Shown here: in pieces, positions 17,435 to 26,746 of the stretch
How positions within the stretch are numbered: the stretch's first letter is position 1
Layout of the letters: every line of letters starts with the position of its first letter
NCBI GenBank assembly: GCA_944383895.1
Contig: CALWRH010000002.1
Location: 124,001-188,000, forward strand
Source: an uncultured Christensenellaceae bacterium
Lineage (GTDB): Bacteria; Bacillota; Clostridia; Christensenellales; UBA3700
Direction: 5' to 3'
Length of the DNA: 64,000 bases
Program-made: the position numbers and the translations under genes
The notes under the pieces: model-generated
The model's database searches: none
The model's input: only the letters and a program-made list of their open reading frames with translations
What the model was told of the DNA's origin: nothing

Positions 17435-17464
17435 ATCGGATCACTTGTATGATCCGATTTTTTT
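17435..17464 (+). terminator. Intrinsic terminator of the polymer cluster
   Basis: An 8-bp perfect stem TCGGATCA/TGATCCGA with loop CTTGTA and seven Ts, 9 nt after the last stop codon. It defines the 3' end of the cluster. Confidence 0.93.
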
Positions 17465-17953
17465 ATGTCGATTTAGGTAATAATAGTGGTATGTTTCGTT
17501 TAATAATAAAAAATTAGCATCTGAAATCTTGTCAATGTTAATTAAACTGCTAATAAATCAATACAAATGGTAAGGATTCAAAAAATTAAGCGAATATTTT
17601 TAACAACTTTTTTGCCGTCTGAAAAGGCGGCGTTTATTATGGCTTTCGATATAAATTTCGATATAAATATTGATTTTATTTGCGCGTGCGTATAAGATAT
17701 ATGATAAGCCTTATAAAGAGAAACGGTTTTCAATTTAATGTTCAAGGCTGCAAGAAGATGTGCGCTGTATAAAACAGCACTATCGTAAATCTGAATCGGG
17801 ATATCAGGCTGAGAAATAACAAATTATTATACTTAGTGACAAATAAATTTTACATGCAATAACTTTATATTATAAATACGGTGCGATAATACACATTTGT
17901 ATAGCAAACGGGGCGCTAATGTAAAATTTGAAGCACCACTTTGTGCATAATGC
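17465..17953. other. AT-rich intergenic region with inverted and direct repeats, no gene seen
   Basis: About 490 bp without a credible gene. A 12-bp tandem direct repeat TTTCGATATAAA lies at 17644-17667. A perfect 11-bp inverted repeat, AAATTTTACAT (17845-17855) and ATGTAAAATTT (17919-17929), encloses 63 bp and could form a cruciform or mark a small excised or inserted element. The region separates the transferred-looking cluster from the lipoprotein gene. Confidence 0.5.
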
Positions 17954-17981
17954 TTGCCATTTTGTTTATTTGTGTTATACT
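17954..17981 (+). promoter_or_regulatory. Promoter of the lipoprotein gene
   Basis: TTGCCA (17954-17959), 16-nt spacer, TATACT (17976-17981). The predicted start near 17988 gives a leader of about 125 nt before the ATG at 18113. Confidence 0.65.
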
Positions 17982-17987
17982 GTAACG

Positions 17988-18112
17988 TAGGAAGCAGGTC
18001 TTTGGGACGGCAAGGTTCTTTATTGCCTTTTCCGTCAGAAGGCCGAAAGTAAAACAAGGGCAAAAGATCGGTGAAAACCGATAAGGATTAGGATATCTTG
18101 AAGGAGGATATT
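17988..18112 (+). promoter_or_regulatory. Structured 5' leader of the lipoprotein mRNA
   Basis: The leader contains GACGGCAA...TTGCC...CGTC, able to pair as an imperfect hairpin around 18007-18043. It also has a perfect hairpin ATCGGT-GAAA-ACCGAT (18067-18082) with a stable GNRA loop just before AAGGAGG. No known riboswitch class is recognised. A stabilising or translation-modulating role is an inference. Confidence 0.45.
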
Positions 18113-19444
18113 ATGAAGAAAAAGATTTTTTTGATTTTGGTCGTAGCGGCTGTTATCGGCACGATGTGCTTTACCGCAATTTCGTGTGACGACGAAACGA
18201 GGACGGAAGTCGAAAGCGGCGAAATCGACATGGTGCTTTCCGGTTATTACGTCGGCACCGAGGGCGGCAGCGTAGATCTTGCTACTGCGTTCCCAGGCAG
18301 CGGTTATACTCTCGCTGAAGATTGCACCAACGCAACGCTCGAAGGAAGCGTGATCACGGTAACCGCCGGTGGGGATATCGAAGTTACTTACGTTCCCGAA
18401 GGCGCAACCGAAAGCAAAGTTCAGGTCATCAAAGGCATTGAAGGCGTAAACGTTTCGGATTGGAATTCTTTCGTTTCCGCAATCAACAGCTCTAAGGATC
18501 CGGTTGTTCAGGCTGACCTGACTTCGTCCGGTTCTAAAGCTGTAGAAATCAAGGATTCGACTATTTACGGCAATGCTTACGAGATCGTTGTCAACAGCAT
18601 TGTCAAAGGCAACGTTGACAACCGCGGCAACAACGGTTTTATCGTAAAAGGCAACAGCAAAGCGGTATTCATCGATGCGCACATCTCCGGATACAAATAT
18701 AAGGAAGGCGAGGCGGTTATCCTCGAGAACTGCGAGGGTTACGGTCAGCTCATCGACGCTACCAACAATGACAACAATTCTCGTCCGAGCGTAACGCTCA
18801 ATCACTGCGTACTCGAAAATTCGCAGAAGATGGTTTACGTCAAAGGCGCGGATCTCGTAGTTGAAGGCACTATAATGAGAAACGGCGCGGACGCTCTTCT
18901 CGCGGCTGAAACCGGCAGCGTAAAAGGCGCAAACGTCACCGTAAAGAACTCCGTATTTGCGAACTCCGTCGTCTGCGGTATAATCCTCTGCGGCTGGACT
19001 GCGGCAAGCAATAACGATAGCTACTGCACTCTCAACCTCGAAGGATTCGTAGATATCTACAACTGGAAGAGCAGAGATACTGCTAAACTCATGCCTGCAA
19101 CCGAAGGTTGGTACGTCGGCGTTGTCAACGACCTCGTACAGGGCGAGCTCGGCAAAGAAAAATACAACAGCTATTTCTCCAAGGGATCTGACGGCAACGA
19201 TTACGTTCACTTCGGTATCGTAGTACTTGCTACCGGCGATCTTAAGGCTAACAATTCCAAGGTAAACGGCGCAGAAGGTGTAGGTCTTGTCAAGAAGTCC
19301 TTCCCGCTCCCCGGCATTGCAGCAACGATAGCTCATACCTGCATCCTTTACGGTATCGATCCCAAGAACATCACGATCGAGCCTACTGCAAAGATGGAGG
19401 ACAACACGAATCTGCAGCACGAGCTTATCTACGGCAGAGAATAA
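18113..19444 (+). CDS. Lipoprotein with beta-helix-like repeats, unknown function
   Basis: 443 residues. The signal peptide KKKIFLILVVAAVIGTMCF ends in the lipobox AISC, so it should be lipid-anchored outside the membrane. After an Ig-like or linker part (~residues 35-110), short beta-strand repeats resemble right-handed parallel beta-helices (IYGNAYEIVVNSIVKGNVDN, FIVKGNSKAVFIDAHISGY, LNHCVLENSQKMVYVKGADL). No catalytic motif is recognised. The start at 18113 is fixed by AAGGAGG at 18101. Own promoter, structured leader and terminator make it monocistronic, and codon use suggests good expression. Surface adhesin or polysaccharide binding is possible but unproven. Confidence 0.75.
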   Translation: MKKKIFLILVVAAVIGTMCFTAISCDDETRTEVESGEIDMVLSGYYVGTEGGSVDLATAFPGSGYTLAEDCTNATLEGSVITVTAGGDIEVTYVPEGATESKVQVIKGIEGVNVSDWNSFVSAINSSKDPVVQADLTSSGSKAVEIKDSTIYGNAYEIVVNSIVKGNVDNRGNNGFIVKGNSKAVFIDAHISGYKYKEGEAVILENCEGYGQLIDATNNDNNSRPSVTLNHCVLENSQKMVYVKGADLVVEGTIMRNGADALLAAETGSVKGANVTVKNSVFANSVVCGIILCGWTAASNNDSYCTLNLEGFVDIYNWKSRDTAKLMPATEGWYVGVVNDLVQGELGKEKYNSYFSKGSDGNDYVHFGIVVLATGDLKANNSKVNGAEGVGLVKKSFPLPGIAATIAHTCILYGIDPKNITIEPTAKMEDNTNLQHELIYGRE

Positions 19445-19467
19445 TATCGACTGATATTATAATAGAC

Positions 19468-19495
19468 AAGGCGGTCATTACGACCGCCTTTTTTT
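19468..19495 (+). terminator. Intrinsic terminator of the lipoprotein gene
   Basis: A perfect 9-bp stem AAGGCGGTC/GACCGCCTT with loop ATTAC and a run of seven Ts. Confidence 0.94.
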
Positions 19496-19649
19496 ATTAT
19501 AAAGCCGAGCTAAGCAGATCGCGGTAAATTGCCCCAAAGATGCAAAAAACTCTCAAATAAAGGGGTAAACGCTGTAAAAAACATACAAAAAGCGTGATTT
19601 ATAGCTGAAATTCGGGTAAAAAGCGATTCCTTGAAAAATTCTAATTGTA

Positions 19650-19678
19650 TTGTCAAAGAGAGAATTATTTGGTATAAT
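19650..19678 (+). promoter_or_regulatory. Promoter of the large helicase gene
   Basis: TTGTCA (19650-19655), 17-nt spacer, TATAAT (19673-19678) with TGG extension. The ~90-nt leader that follows contains GGGC-gtatcga-GCCC followed by GGGTTTTT (about 19709-19730), a weak terminator-like hairpin that could attenuate transcription. The rest of the gap 19496-19649 shows nothing. Confidence 0.7.
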
Positions 19679-19773
19679 GGATTCTGTAGAGTGTGTATGG
19701 GTTTTTGCTGGGCGTATCGAGCCCGGGTTTTTCATCGGCAGGATTGCCTCATCGTTGTAAGAAGGAGTATTGT

Positions 19774-22700
19774 ATGGAGCAGGAAAATCAAGTCGTTGCA
19801 CAGCAACCCGCAGAGCGCAAAGAAGTTGAGATAACGCTTGAGTGCAGCAGTGCGGTAAGCTATTATCAGATTCAGAACGATACGAGCCCTATCAAAAGAC
19901 TTTATGTCAAGAACACGAGCGGAGCAGATATCGAAAACCTTAAGGTAAGGATATCTTCTCAGCCCGATTTTTTGTTACCTTGCACTATTGAGCAAAGCGT
20001 GCTGCCGAGGCGTACTACCGCTAAATTCGAAACCACGGCAAAGCTTTCGCCGTTGTACATGGTGGCGGTCGACAATGACATAGAAGGAGAGATAACCGTA
20101 GAAGTTCTTATCGGCGATACGGTCGTGGACAAGGCGGTTGCGAGCGTAACGGTCACCGCTTTCGACAAGTGCAATTTCGGTGCTAATCCCGAGGTGCTTG
20201 CGACTTTCGTAAGGCGTACGGCTCAGATAAATACGCTTATCACTCAGGTCAACAATAAGCTCAAGGATTGGAAACTGTCGCATTGTATAGGTTACAACGG
20301 CAACCGTAACGGCGTAAGAAACTATTTTGCAGCTTGTTACAGCACGCTCGGAGACGAGCATTTCGATGCTGCTGAGCCCAAGCAGGAAGACAGCGAAGTT
20401 ATTCAGTCGCATAAAACACTTTTTGCGTCCAAGGTCGCGACTCCGCTCGAGATGTCGCTTGTCTATGCATCTCTTATCGAGGCTAACGGACAGAACGCAG
20501 TGATAGGACGAGCAGGATACAAGTGGTATGTCGGAGTATATCTCAGCGACGAATGTTCGCAGGATGCCGTGTCTGACGACGTGGATTCGCTTGTCAAGAA
20601 GTCGGAAAAAGGCGTCAACGAATTCACGATGATAGGTATACACGACCTGTTTGACGGAGTGTCTTTCGAAAAGGCTGAAAAGAACGCGATAACAGCACTG
20701 AAACGCGCTTACAGCGTGGATTTTGCCGTCGACATCAAACGCGCGCGTATAATGCACGTCTTCCCGTTGCCCGAGAGAGTTTACGGACCTAAAGGCTACG
20801 ATCTCGTGCAGAGCTCTGACTATATGACGAGCGTCGCGCCCAAACAGTTCAAAGAATACAAAGGGGAGATAGGCGGACAAAAAGAGATCAACCGCATTAC
20901 GCAGTGGGAACGCCGCCTCCTCGATATGGATATGCGCAACGCGCTGCTCAACTTCAAGGTGTCGCGTACTGCCGTCAAACTTCTCGTGCCGTCGCTCGAG
21001 GATTTCGTCGGCGCGCTTACGGAGGAAAAGTCCTTTACCGTGGATTGCCGTCCGTCCGAAGGATTGCAGAATACGGACAAGCTGGGCGAGGGATTTGAAA
21101 GAAATTCTTATCTCAAGCCGTTTGTCGATTACGTTGCATACGAATATAAGAATAAGCGTCTGCTCACGGTTTACGATCAGAAAAACCACGACGCGACTAT
21201 GCAAAGACTTATCAAGAAGGAAACGTCTATACAGGAAGAAACGGGCACGACAACTTTGTATATGGCGGCGGGTTTCCTCAAGTGGAAAGAGAACGAGCAC
21301 GGAGAAGACAAGTTCGCGCCGCTTTTGCTGTATCCCGTTACGCTGAGCAAAAAGGGCGTAGCCGCTCCCGTATATACAGTAGACGTCAACACTGACGACC
21401 TGCGCCTGAACAGCACTTTGCTCGAATTCCTTTATCAGGAGTTCAATCAGGACATAAGAGGACTGAGCGAGGTGGCTCTCGACAGCCAGCAGAACATATT
21501 GTCCGTAATTGCGCGTCTGAAAAAAGAGGTCGTCGGCAGAAAAGGCTGGGAAATATATTCCAACGTATTCCTCGCAAGTCTGTCGTTTGCCAACTATCAG
21601 CTCTGGTATGACGTGAAATACAAGTCGGACCGTTTCAGAGAACATCCGATCATAAGTTCGCTTATAAACAACAAGCTCGAGTTGCCCGAAGGCGCGTTCG
21701 ATCTTTCGTCAAGGAGCAGCGACGAAGCTTATACCGCAGAAGAGAGGATGTATCTGCCTATATCCGCAGACTCTTCTCAGTACAGCGCGATATACGACAG
21801 CTTGTCCAAGAGTTTCGTCCTGCACGGACCGCCGGGAACGGGCAAATCTCAGACTATCACCAATATCATCGCCAACAATATCGTCCGCGGCAGGAGAGTG
21901 CTTTTCGTCGCGGAGAAGATGGCTGCGCTTTCAGTCGTTCACAACAGACTGCAGCAGATAGGTCTCGGAGATTTCTGCCTCGAACTTCACTCCAACAAGA
22001 CCAACAAAAACGTCGTGTTGTCACAGATCGTCAAGACTTTGTCGCTCCCGGAGCAGAAGGAAAGCGGAGATATAGACGATAAACTGCATGAAATCAACAC
22101 CTGCGTGGATAAATTGCAGAAAGAGCTTGACGCGATGCACCGCAAAAGATATCTCGGAGTGTCGCTGTATCAGGCTATCATGGAGTATTTCGAGAACAAG
22201 GATTCGAGAGATTGTCTGCATATAGACAGCATGTTCTACGAAAAGCTCGTCGAGTCCACGTTCAGAAAATATATCGAGATACTGACCGAGCTCGCTCTGC
22301 GTGCGAAAGAGTGCGGCGATATAGAGAAGTCGCCTTTCAGGCATATAGGCAACTTTACGTTTGACGAAAAGTGGAACGAAGAAGGCTCTGCTATTCTCGA
22401 AGTTTTCGATCAGGAACTCAGGCATTTAAGACAGTATGCCCGTATGCTGACTCCGCTTTTCAACATGCGTACTGTTGCTTTGACCACGCCCAAGCTCAAG
22501 GCTCTTTACAGAATATGTAAATCTTTTGAGAACGACTACGTCAGAAAATATTTTGCGGTTGCGGCGCAGGGCAAGAAACCCCACGGCATAGTAGATTCTT
22601 ATATCGAGGCGCGTGCGAAAACCGACAATATGATAGCGGAATATACGTCGAGGTACGGCGTTTATCCGTCGGGACTCGATATGAGAGAAATTGCCGACGC

Positions 22701-25428
22701 GGCGAAAACGGGTGTATTCTCGCGTTCTATGAAGAGGATCGCTCCGTCAGATAACGATAAGAAAGATCGCACGGCGTTTGCCGAATATCTGCTCAAATGC
22801 GAACAGACTAAAGACGTTTTCGAGCGCAGAGCGAAAGAGCTGTCCGAAATATTCGGGATAAACAGCGGAGATCGAGTTACCCTTGATTCTTACGCAAATC
22901 AGATCGCCGCGCTTTACGAAAACGGAAAGCAATTATACGCCGAATTCAACGACGACGTGTTCGACGACAGCTGTGCCGCGCTCACTAAATACGGCAATAA
23001 CAGTTATACTAAATTCTACATGTATGCGTATGAGAGTTGTGCGCGTGCAGAGGCAGCGTTCTGCAGAGTATTCAATACGGGCGGCTACAGCGGCGGCAAC
23101 GATCTGAACGCGAAAATCGAGTACGTCGGAAGTCTGCAGAAGAACTTCGGCTTTATCCCCAATTGGTGCAAGTATCAGGAAATGGTTGAAAAATGCCGCA
23201 AGAGCGGTCTTGACTTTGTGCTCGAGCCGCTTGCAGACGGTGAAATTTCAGCAATGGAAGTTCTCAGCTGTTTCAAGAAGTGCGTGTATTACAACTTTAT
23301 AAGAAGCGAACTTCTGCTCGACGACGTACTGTGTCAGTTCTCGGGACTCAATCTCGAAGAAGTGGCGGCGAGATTCAAAGAACTCAGCGAAGAATACGAG
23401 CGTCAGACGAGAAAAGTGCTTTACGAAAAACTCGTCGAAGGAGTGCCCAAGCCCGACACCGAAGGCGAGCACAATCTCGAAAGAGTCATACTGCTCAGAG
23501 CGGAGAAATCTAACATGAAAGGCACGACTCTGCGCGGCTTGTTTGCCAAAATACCGCATATACTCGCATCGTGTTGTCCGTGTATGCTGATGAGCCCGAC
23601 TTCGGTCACGCAGTTCCTCGACATAGATATGGACAAGTTCGATCTCGTCATATTCGACGAGGCGTCGCAGTTGCCTACATGCAAGGCGGTAGGCTGTATT
23701 GCACGCGGCAAGAACGTTATCGTAGTCGGAGATCCCAAGCAGTTGCCGCCTACCACCTTCTTCAACGTGGATTACAAAGACGACGAACATTACGAAGTCG
23801 AGGACCTCGACAGTATTCTCGACGACTGTCTTGCGCTCGGCATGCCCGAAAATCACTTGCTCTGGCACTACCGTTCTTTGCACGAAAGTCTTATCGCGTT
23901 CTCCAACGCGATGTATTACGGCAATACGTTGCTAACCTTCCCGTCGCCGAACGAGCTCAACAGCAAAGTATCGTTCAGATATGTCGACGGTATTTACGAG
24001 AGAGGCGGTCTGAAGTGCAACAAGAAAGAGGGCGACGAACTCGTCAGCGAAGTCATCAGACGTCTTAAAGATCCCAACGAGCGCAAATACAGCATAGGTA
24101 TAGTCACGTTCAATATAGCTCAACAGAATTATATAGAAAACGAACTGACAAAGCGCATACACGAGGCGGGACTTGACGCCGCGGCGTATGACAGAGAAGA
24201 ACCCGTATTCGTAAAGAACCTCGAAAACGTTCAGGGTGACGAAAGAGATCTTATACTGTTCAGCGTAGGATACGCTCCCGACAAAAACGGAAAGCTGTCG
24301 CTGAATTTCGGACCGCTCAATCAGAGCGGAGGCTATAAGCGTCTTAACGTTGCGGTCACGAGAGCGAGAAACGAAATGGTCGTATTCAGCGGTATTTCGG
24401 GACATATGATAGATCTCAGCCGCACCAACAGCAAGGGCGTAGAAGGACTCAAGGCGTTCCTCGAATACGCTGAGAGGGGCAGAGAAATGCTTGCGATCAA
24501 CTCTCAGGATATCGCTGAGAGAGGTTGCGGCATAGGAGAACTGCTTGCGGGAGAACTCAAGGACAGAGGTATCGTATGCGACTACAACGTAGGCGTTTCC
24601 GACTTCAAGATTGACGTCGCGGTAGTGGATCCGAAGAATAAGAACAAATACGTTCTTGCGATTCTCGCAGACAGCGAAAACAGCTGCAAGCTGCGCGGCG
24701 TAAAGGACAGAGTCACTATGCAGACCAAGATACTGCGCAAGCTGGGCTGGAACGTATATCAGCTGTGGACGGTAAATTATTACAACAATCCTAGGCGCGA
24801 GATATCCAAGATAAAGGATTATATAACCGCGCTTACGCAGAAAAAGGTGCTCAGCAAGAAAGTCATCAAGGACGTTTTGACCAAGTACCGCACTCCGTAC
24901 AAGTCATTTACGGTAAAGGCTCTCACTAAACCCGGAACGGATTTCGTGTTAGACATTGCGAGCGAGGATAAGATAAAAGAGCGTATCCGTGCGATAATCG
25001 ACAAGGAATCTCCGATAGAAGAACATTATCTTCTCGACAAGCTTACCGCGATGTACAACGTGCCGGGCACGGCAAAGAAGGCGATAGCTCAGCTCAGCGA
25101 ATACGTCGCGGCGTTTGACGGTTTCAGAAAAGAAGTGGATGGCAAGGCGTTCTATGTCGATAAGCCCGTCGAAACTTTCCGCCCGTCAGACGAAAAGATA
25201 AAACGCGACATCACCAAGATATATCCCGACGAGATACTTGCCGCAGTCAAGTGCGCCATTGAGAGCAATATCGGCATGACGAGAGACGCGGTGGTCAAAG
25301 AAGTAATAGCTCTGTTCGGTTACGGCAAGAAGACCAAGGCGGTCGCGGAGTGGATAGACAAGACCATAGAGAGAGCTCTTGACGAAAAACAGCTTATGAT
25401 TACCGTGGACGGCGTCATCACGACCTGA
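19774..25428 (+). CDS. Giant superfamily 1 helicase: DUF4011 - AAA_11/AAA_12 helicase - MTES_1575/Vsr-like - DUF3320
   Basis: 1884 residues. An N-terminal ~370-residue beta-rich part precedes the DUF4011 hallmark RRLLDMDMRNALLNFKVSR (~380). The helicase core has Walker A GPPGTGKSQ (~684), motif II FDEASQLP (~1294), then VVGDPKQLPPT, and motif V/VI (ENVQGDERD ~1483, NVAVTRAR ~1524). A restriction-endonuclease-like segment (~1590-1690, KIDVAVVDP...VKDRVTMQTKILRKLGWNV) and DUF3320-like region (~1745-1800, SPIEEHYLLDKLT) end the protein. The usual acidic/DG core of the nuclease appears altered (ILADSENS). COG1112-type helicases of this build occur in anti-phage islands, but no defence partner is adjacent. 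The start at 19774 follows GAAGGAG. It is flanked by terminators on both sides. Confidence 0.88.
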   Translation: MEQENQVVAQQPAERKEVEITLECSSAVSYYQIQNDTSPIKRLYVKNTSGADIENLKVRISSQPDFLLPCTIEQSVLPRRTTAKFETTAKLSPLYMVAVDNDIEGEITVEVLIGDTVVDKAVASVTVTAFDKCNFGANPEVLATFVRRTAQINTLITQVNNKLKDWKLSHCIGYNGNRNGVRNYFAACYSTLGDEHFDAAEPKQEDSEVIQSHKTLFASKVATPLEMSLVYASLIEANGQNAVIGRAGYKWYVGVYLSDECSQDAVSDDVDSLVKKSEKGVNEFTMIGIHDLFDGVSFEKAEKNAITALKRAYSVDFAVDIKRARIMHVFPLPERVYGPKGYDLVQSSDYMTSVAPKQFKEYKGEIGGQKEINRITQWERRLLDMDMRNALLNFKVSRTAVKLLVPSLEDFVGALTEEKSFTVDCRPSEGLQNTDKLGEGFERNSYLKPFVDYVAYEYKNKRLLTVYDQKNHDATMQRLIKKETSIQEETGTTTLYMAAGFLKWKENEHGEDKFAPLLLYPVTLSKKGVAAPVYTVDVNTDDLRLNSTLLEFLYQEFNQDIRGLSEVALDSQQNILSVIARLKKEVVGRKGWEIYSNVFLASLSFANYQLWYDVKYKSDRFREHPIISSLINNKLELPEGAFDLSSRSSDEAYTAEERMYLPISADSSQYSAIYDSLSKSFVLHGPPGTGKSQTITNIIANNIVRGRRVLFVAEKMAALSVVHNRLQQIGLGDFCLELHSNKTNKNVVLSQIVKTLSLPEQKESGDIDDKLHEINTCVDKLQKELDAMHRKRYLGVSLYQAIMEYFENKDSRDCLHIDSMFYEKLVESTFRKYIEILTELALRAKECGDIEKSPFRHIGNFTFDEKWNEEGSAILEVFDQELRHLRQYARMLTPLFNMRTVALTTPKLKALYRICKSFENDYVRKYFAVAAQGKKPHGIVDSYIEARAKTDNMIAEYTSRYGVYPSGLDMREIADAAKTGVFSRSMKRIAPSDNDKKDRTAFAEYLLKCEQTKDVFERRAKELSEIFGINSGDRVTLDSYANQIAALYENGKQLYAEFNDDVFDDSCAALTKYGNNSYTKFYMYAYESCARAEAAFCRVFNTGGYSGGNDLNAKIEYVGSLQKNFGFIPNWCKYQEMVEKCRKSGLDFVLEPLADGEISAMEVLSCFKKCVYYNFIRSELLLDDVLCQFSGLNLEEVAARFKELSEEYERQTRKVLYEKLVEGVPKPDTEGEHNLERVILLRAEKSNMKGTTLRGLFAKIPHILASCCPCMLMSPTSVTQFLDIDMDKFDLVIFDEASQLPTCKAVGCIARGKNVIVVGDPKQLPPTTFFNVDYKDDEHYEVEDLDSILDDCLALGMPENHLLWHYRSLHESLIAFSNAMYYGNTLLTFPSPNELNSKVSFRYVDGIYERGGLKCNKKEGDELVSEVIRRLKDPNERKYSIGIVTFNIAQQNYIENELTKRIHEAGLDAAAYDREEPVFVKNLENVQGDERDLILFSVGYAPDKNGKLSLNFGPLNQSGGYKRLNVAVTRARNEMVVFSGISGHMIDLSRTNSKGVEGLKAFLEYAERGREMLAINSQDIAERGCGIGELLAGELKDRGIVCDYNVGVSDFKIDVAVVDPKNKNKYVLAILADSENSCKLRGVKDRVTMQTKILRKLGWNVYQLWTVNYYNNPRREISKIKDYITALTQKKVLSKKVIKDVLTKYRTPYKSFTVKALTKPGTDFVLDIASEDKIKERIRAIIDKESPIEEHYLLDKLTAMYNVPGTAKKAIAQLSEYVAAFDGFRKEVDGKAFYVDKPVETFRPSDEKIKRDITKIYPDEILAAVKCAIESNIGMTRDAVVKEVIALFGYGKKTKAVAEWIDKTIERALDEKQLMITVDGVITT

Positions 25429-25451
25429 CATAGCTGAAAAAGGTAAAAAAC

Positions 25452-25488
25452 AAAATACTTATCCGCAATTTGCGGATAAGTATTTTTT
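25452..25488. terminator. Bidirectional intrinsic terminator
   Basis: A 16-bp stem AAAATACTTATCCGCA/TGCGGATAAGTATTTT with loop ATT. It carries T runs on both strands and lies between the convergent helicase and reductase genes. Confidence 0.93.
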
Positions 25489-25518
25489 ATATACGTATTT
25501 ATATATTTATTATCGTGG

Positions 25519-26736
25519 TCAGGATTTTTTCAAAGGATATTTCACTTTCCCCATGAGGCAGCGGACAGGTTCTTTCTCTATCACAAGTCCGCAGCAGTTG
25601 CACATTATGCATTTGCTTTGAGTGGATTTGCCTTCTTTGAGTTTTCTCGCAAAGTCGGGTTCACAGATAAACGGACGGCACATCGACACGGCGTCTATGC
25701 CCGATCCGATCGCTTTTTGCATGTCTGACAGAGAGGCGACTCCTCCTACGAGTATTATGTCGGTTTTCACGGCTTTCTGAAGTTCGACGGCAGCGGGGAG
25801 GTTGTAAAGCTCAAGCGGTTTAGGCTGAGGTATCAGCGGGTTAAATAGCTTTGCCGCCGCAAGCACGGCTCTGTTGAGAAAGCTCGGCATGCTTGCGAGA
25901 GGTTCTCTGTAAGCGAATATCGCGTCCATAGGAAAGCGTTTTGAACGCATCGTGTTCATGCCGTCCTGTACGCTGCCGCAAGACACCTCTATTGCGTCAA
26001 CGCCGTAAGTTTCAAGCAGTTTTGCAACTTTTAACGAATAATCTGTGCGCATGCCTTTGCTACGTTTGTCTGTCGCGGAAAGCTTGACCCATATAGGGTA
26101 TTCTCCTACTTTTTCGCGCGCCTTTGTTAAAATTTCTTTTACGATGCGCATACGGTTCTCGAGCGAGCCGCCGTATTCGTCGGTGCGTTTATTGCCGTTT
26201 TCAGATACAAAATCGTGCAGCAGATAGCCGTGCGCGAGGTGCAGCTGAACTCCGTCGAAACCGTATTCCTTCGCACGGACGATCGCATCGACAAAATCGT
26301 TTTCTACACGCAAAATATCGTCTTTAGTCATTTCTCTCGCTTTGTCGGGATAGAGCAGATGCCTTTTTGCGGTCGGGGCGATCTTCCTGATCCCGATAGC
26401 TTTGCTTGACGTCTGTCTTCCGCAGTGTGCGAGCTGTGCGACTATCGGTGTGCCGTATTCGTGTACGGCGGCAGTCAGTTTTTTATATCCTTCTGCCGCT
26501 CTTGGATCGTAAAAACCGAGGCAGCGCGGATAGTTGGATCGGCCGTCGGGGCTGACTATGGCGTAGCCTTGTATAATGCATCCTACGTCGTTTTTTGCAA
26601 GATAGACGTATTTTCGTATAAGCTCGTCGGTCGGACCTTGCGTAACGGGGTCGGCAAGTCCGTCGTGAGTTGCGCTTCTTATCAAGCGGTTTTTCATAGG
26701 GATCTTTCCTATTATGCAATCTTCGAATATTTCCAT
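25519..26736 (-). CDS. NADH:flavin oxidoreductase, Old Yellow Enzyme family (single-domain)
   Basis: 405 residues. It has the OYE TIM barrel with FMN-site segments (MKNRLIRSATHDG, PIVAQLAHCGRQTS), the catalytic-type HLAHGYLLHDFVSE, and YGGSLENRMRIV. The C-terminus keeps a cysteine cluster (CIMCNCCG...VRCLMGK) resembling the 4Fe-4S site of the long 2,4-dienoyl-CoA reductase/BaiC-type enzymes. The second NADPH-binding domain of those enzymes is absent. It likely reduces an activated C=C bond with NAD(P)H. It is the third gene of the operon begun by two GH43-like genes. AGAGGA precedes the ATG. Confidence 0.88.
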   Translation of the reverse strand: MEIFEDCIIGKIPMKNRLIRSATHDGLADPVTQGPTDELIRKYVYLAKNDVGCIIQGYAIVSPDGRSNYPRCLGFYDPRAAEGYKKLTAAVHEYGTPIVAQLAHCGRQTSSKAIGIRKIAPTAKRHLLYPDKAREMTKDDILRVENDFVDAIVRAKEYGFDGVQLHLAHGYLLHDFVSENGNKRTDEYGGSLENRMRIVKEILTKAREKVGEYPIWVKLSATDKRSKGMRTDYSLKVAKLLETYGVDAIEVSCGSVQDGMNTMRSKRFPMDAIFAYREPLASMPSFLNRAVLAAAKLFNPLIPQPKPLELYNLPAAVELQKAVKTDIILVGGVASLSDMQKAIGSGIDAVSMCRPFICEPDFARKLKEGKSTQSKCIMCNCCGLVIEKEPVRCLMGKVKYPLKKS

Positions 26737-26746
26737 AAAGTCCTCT

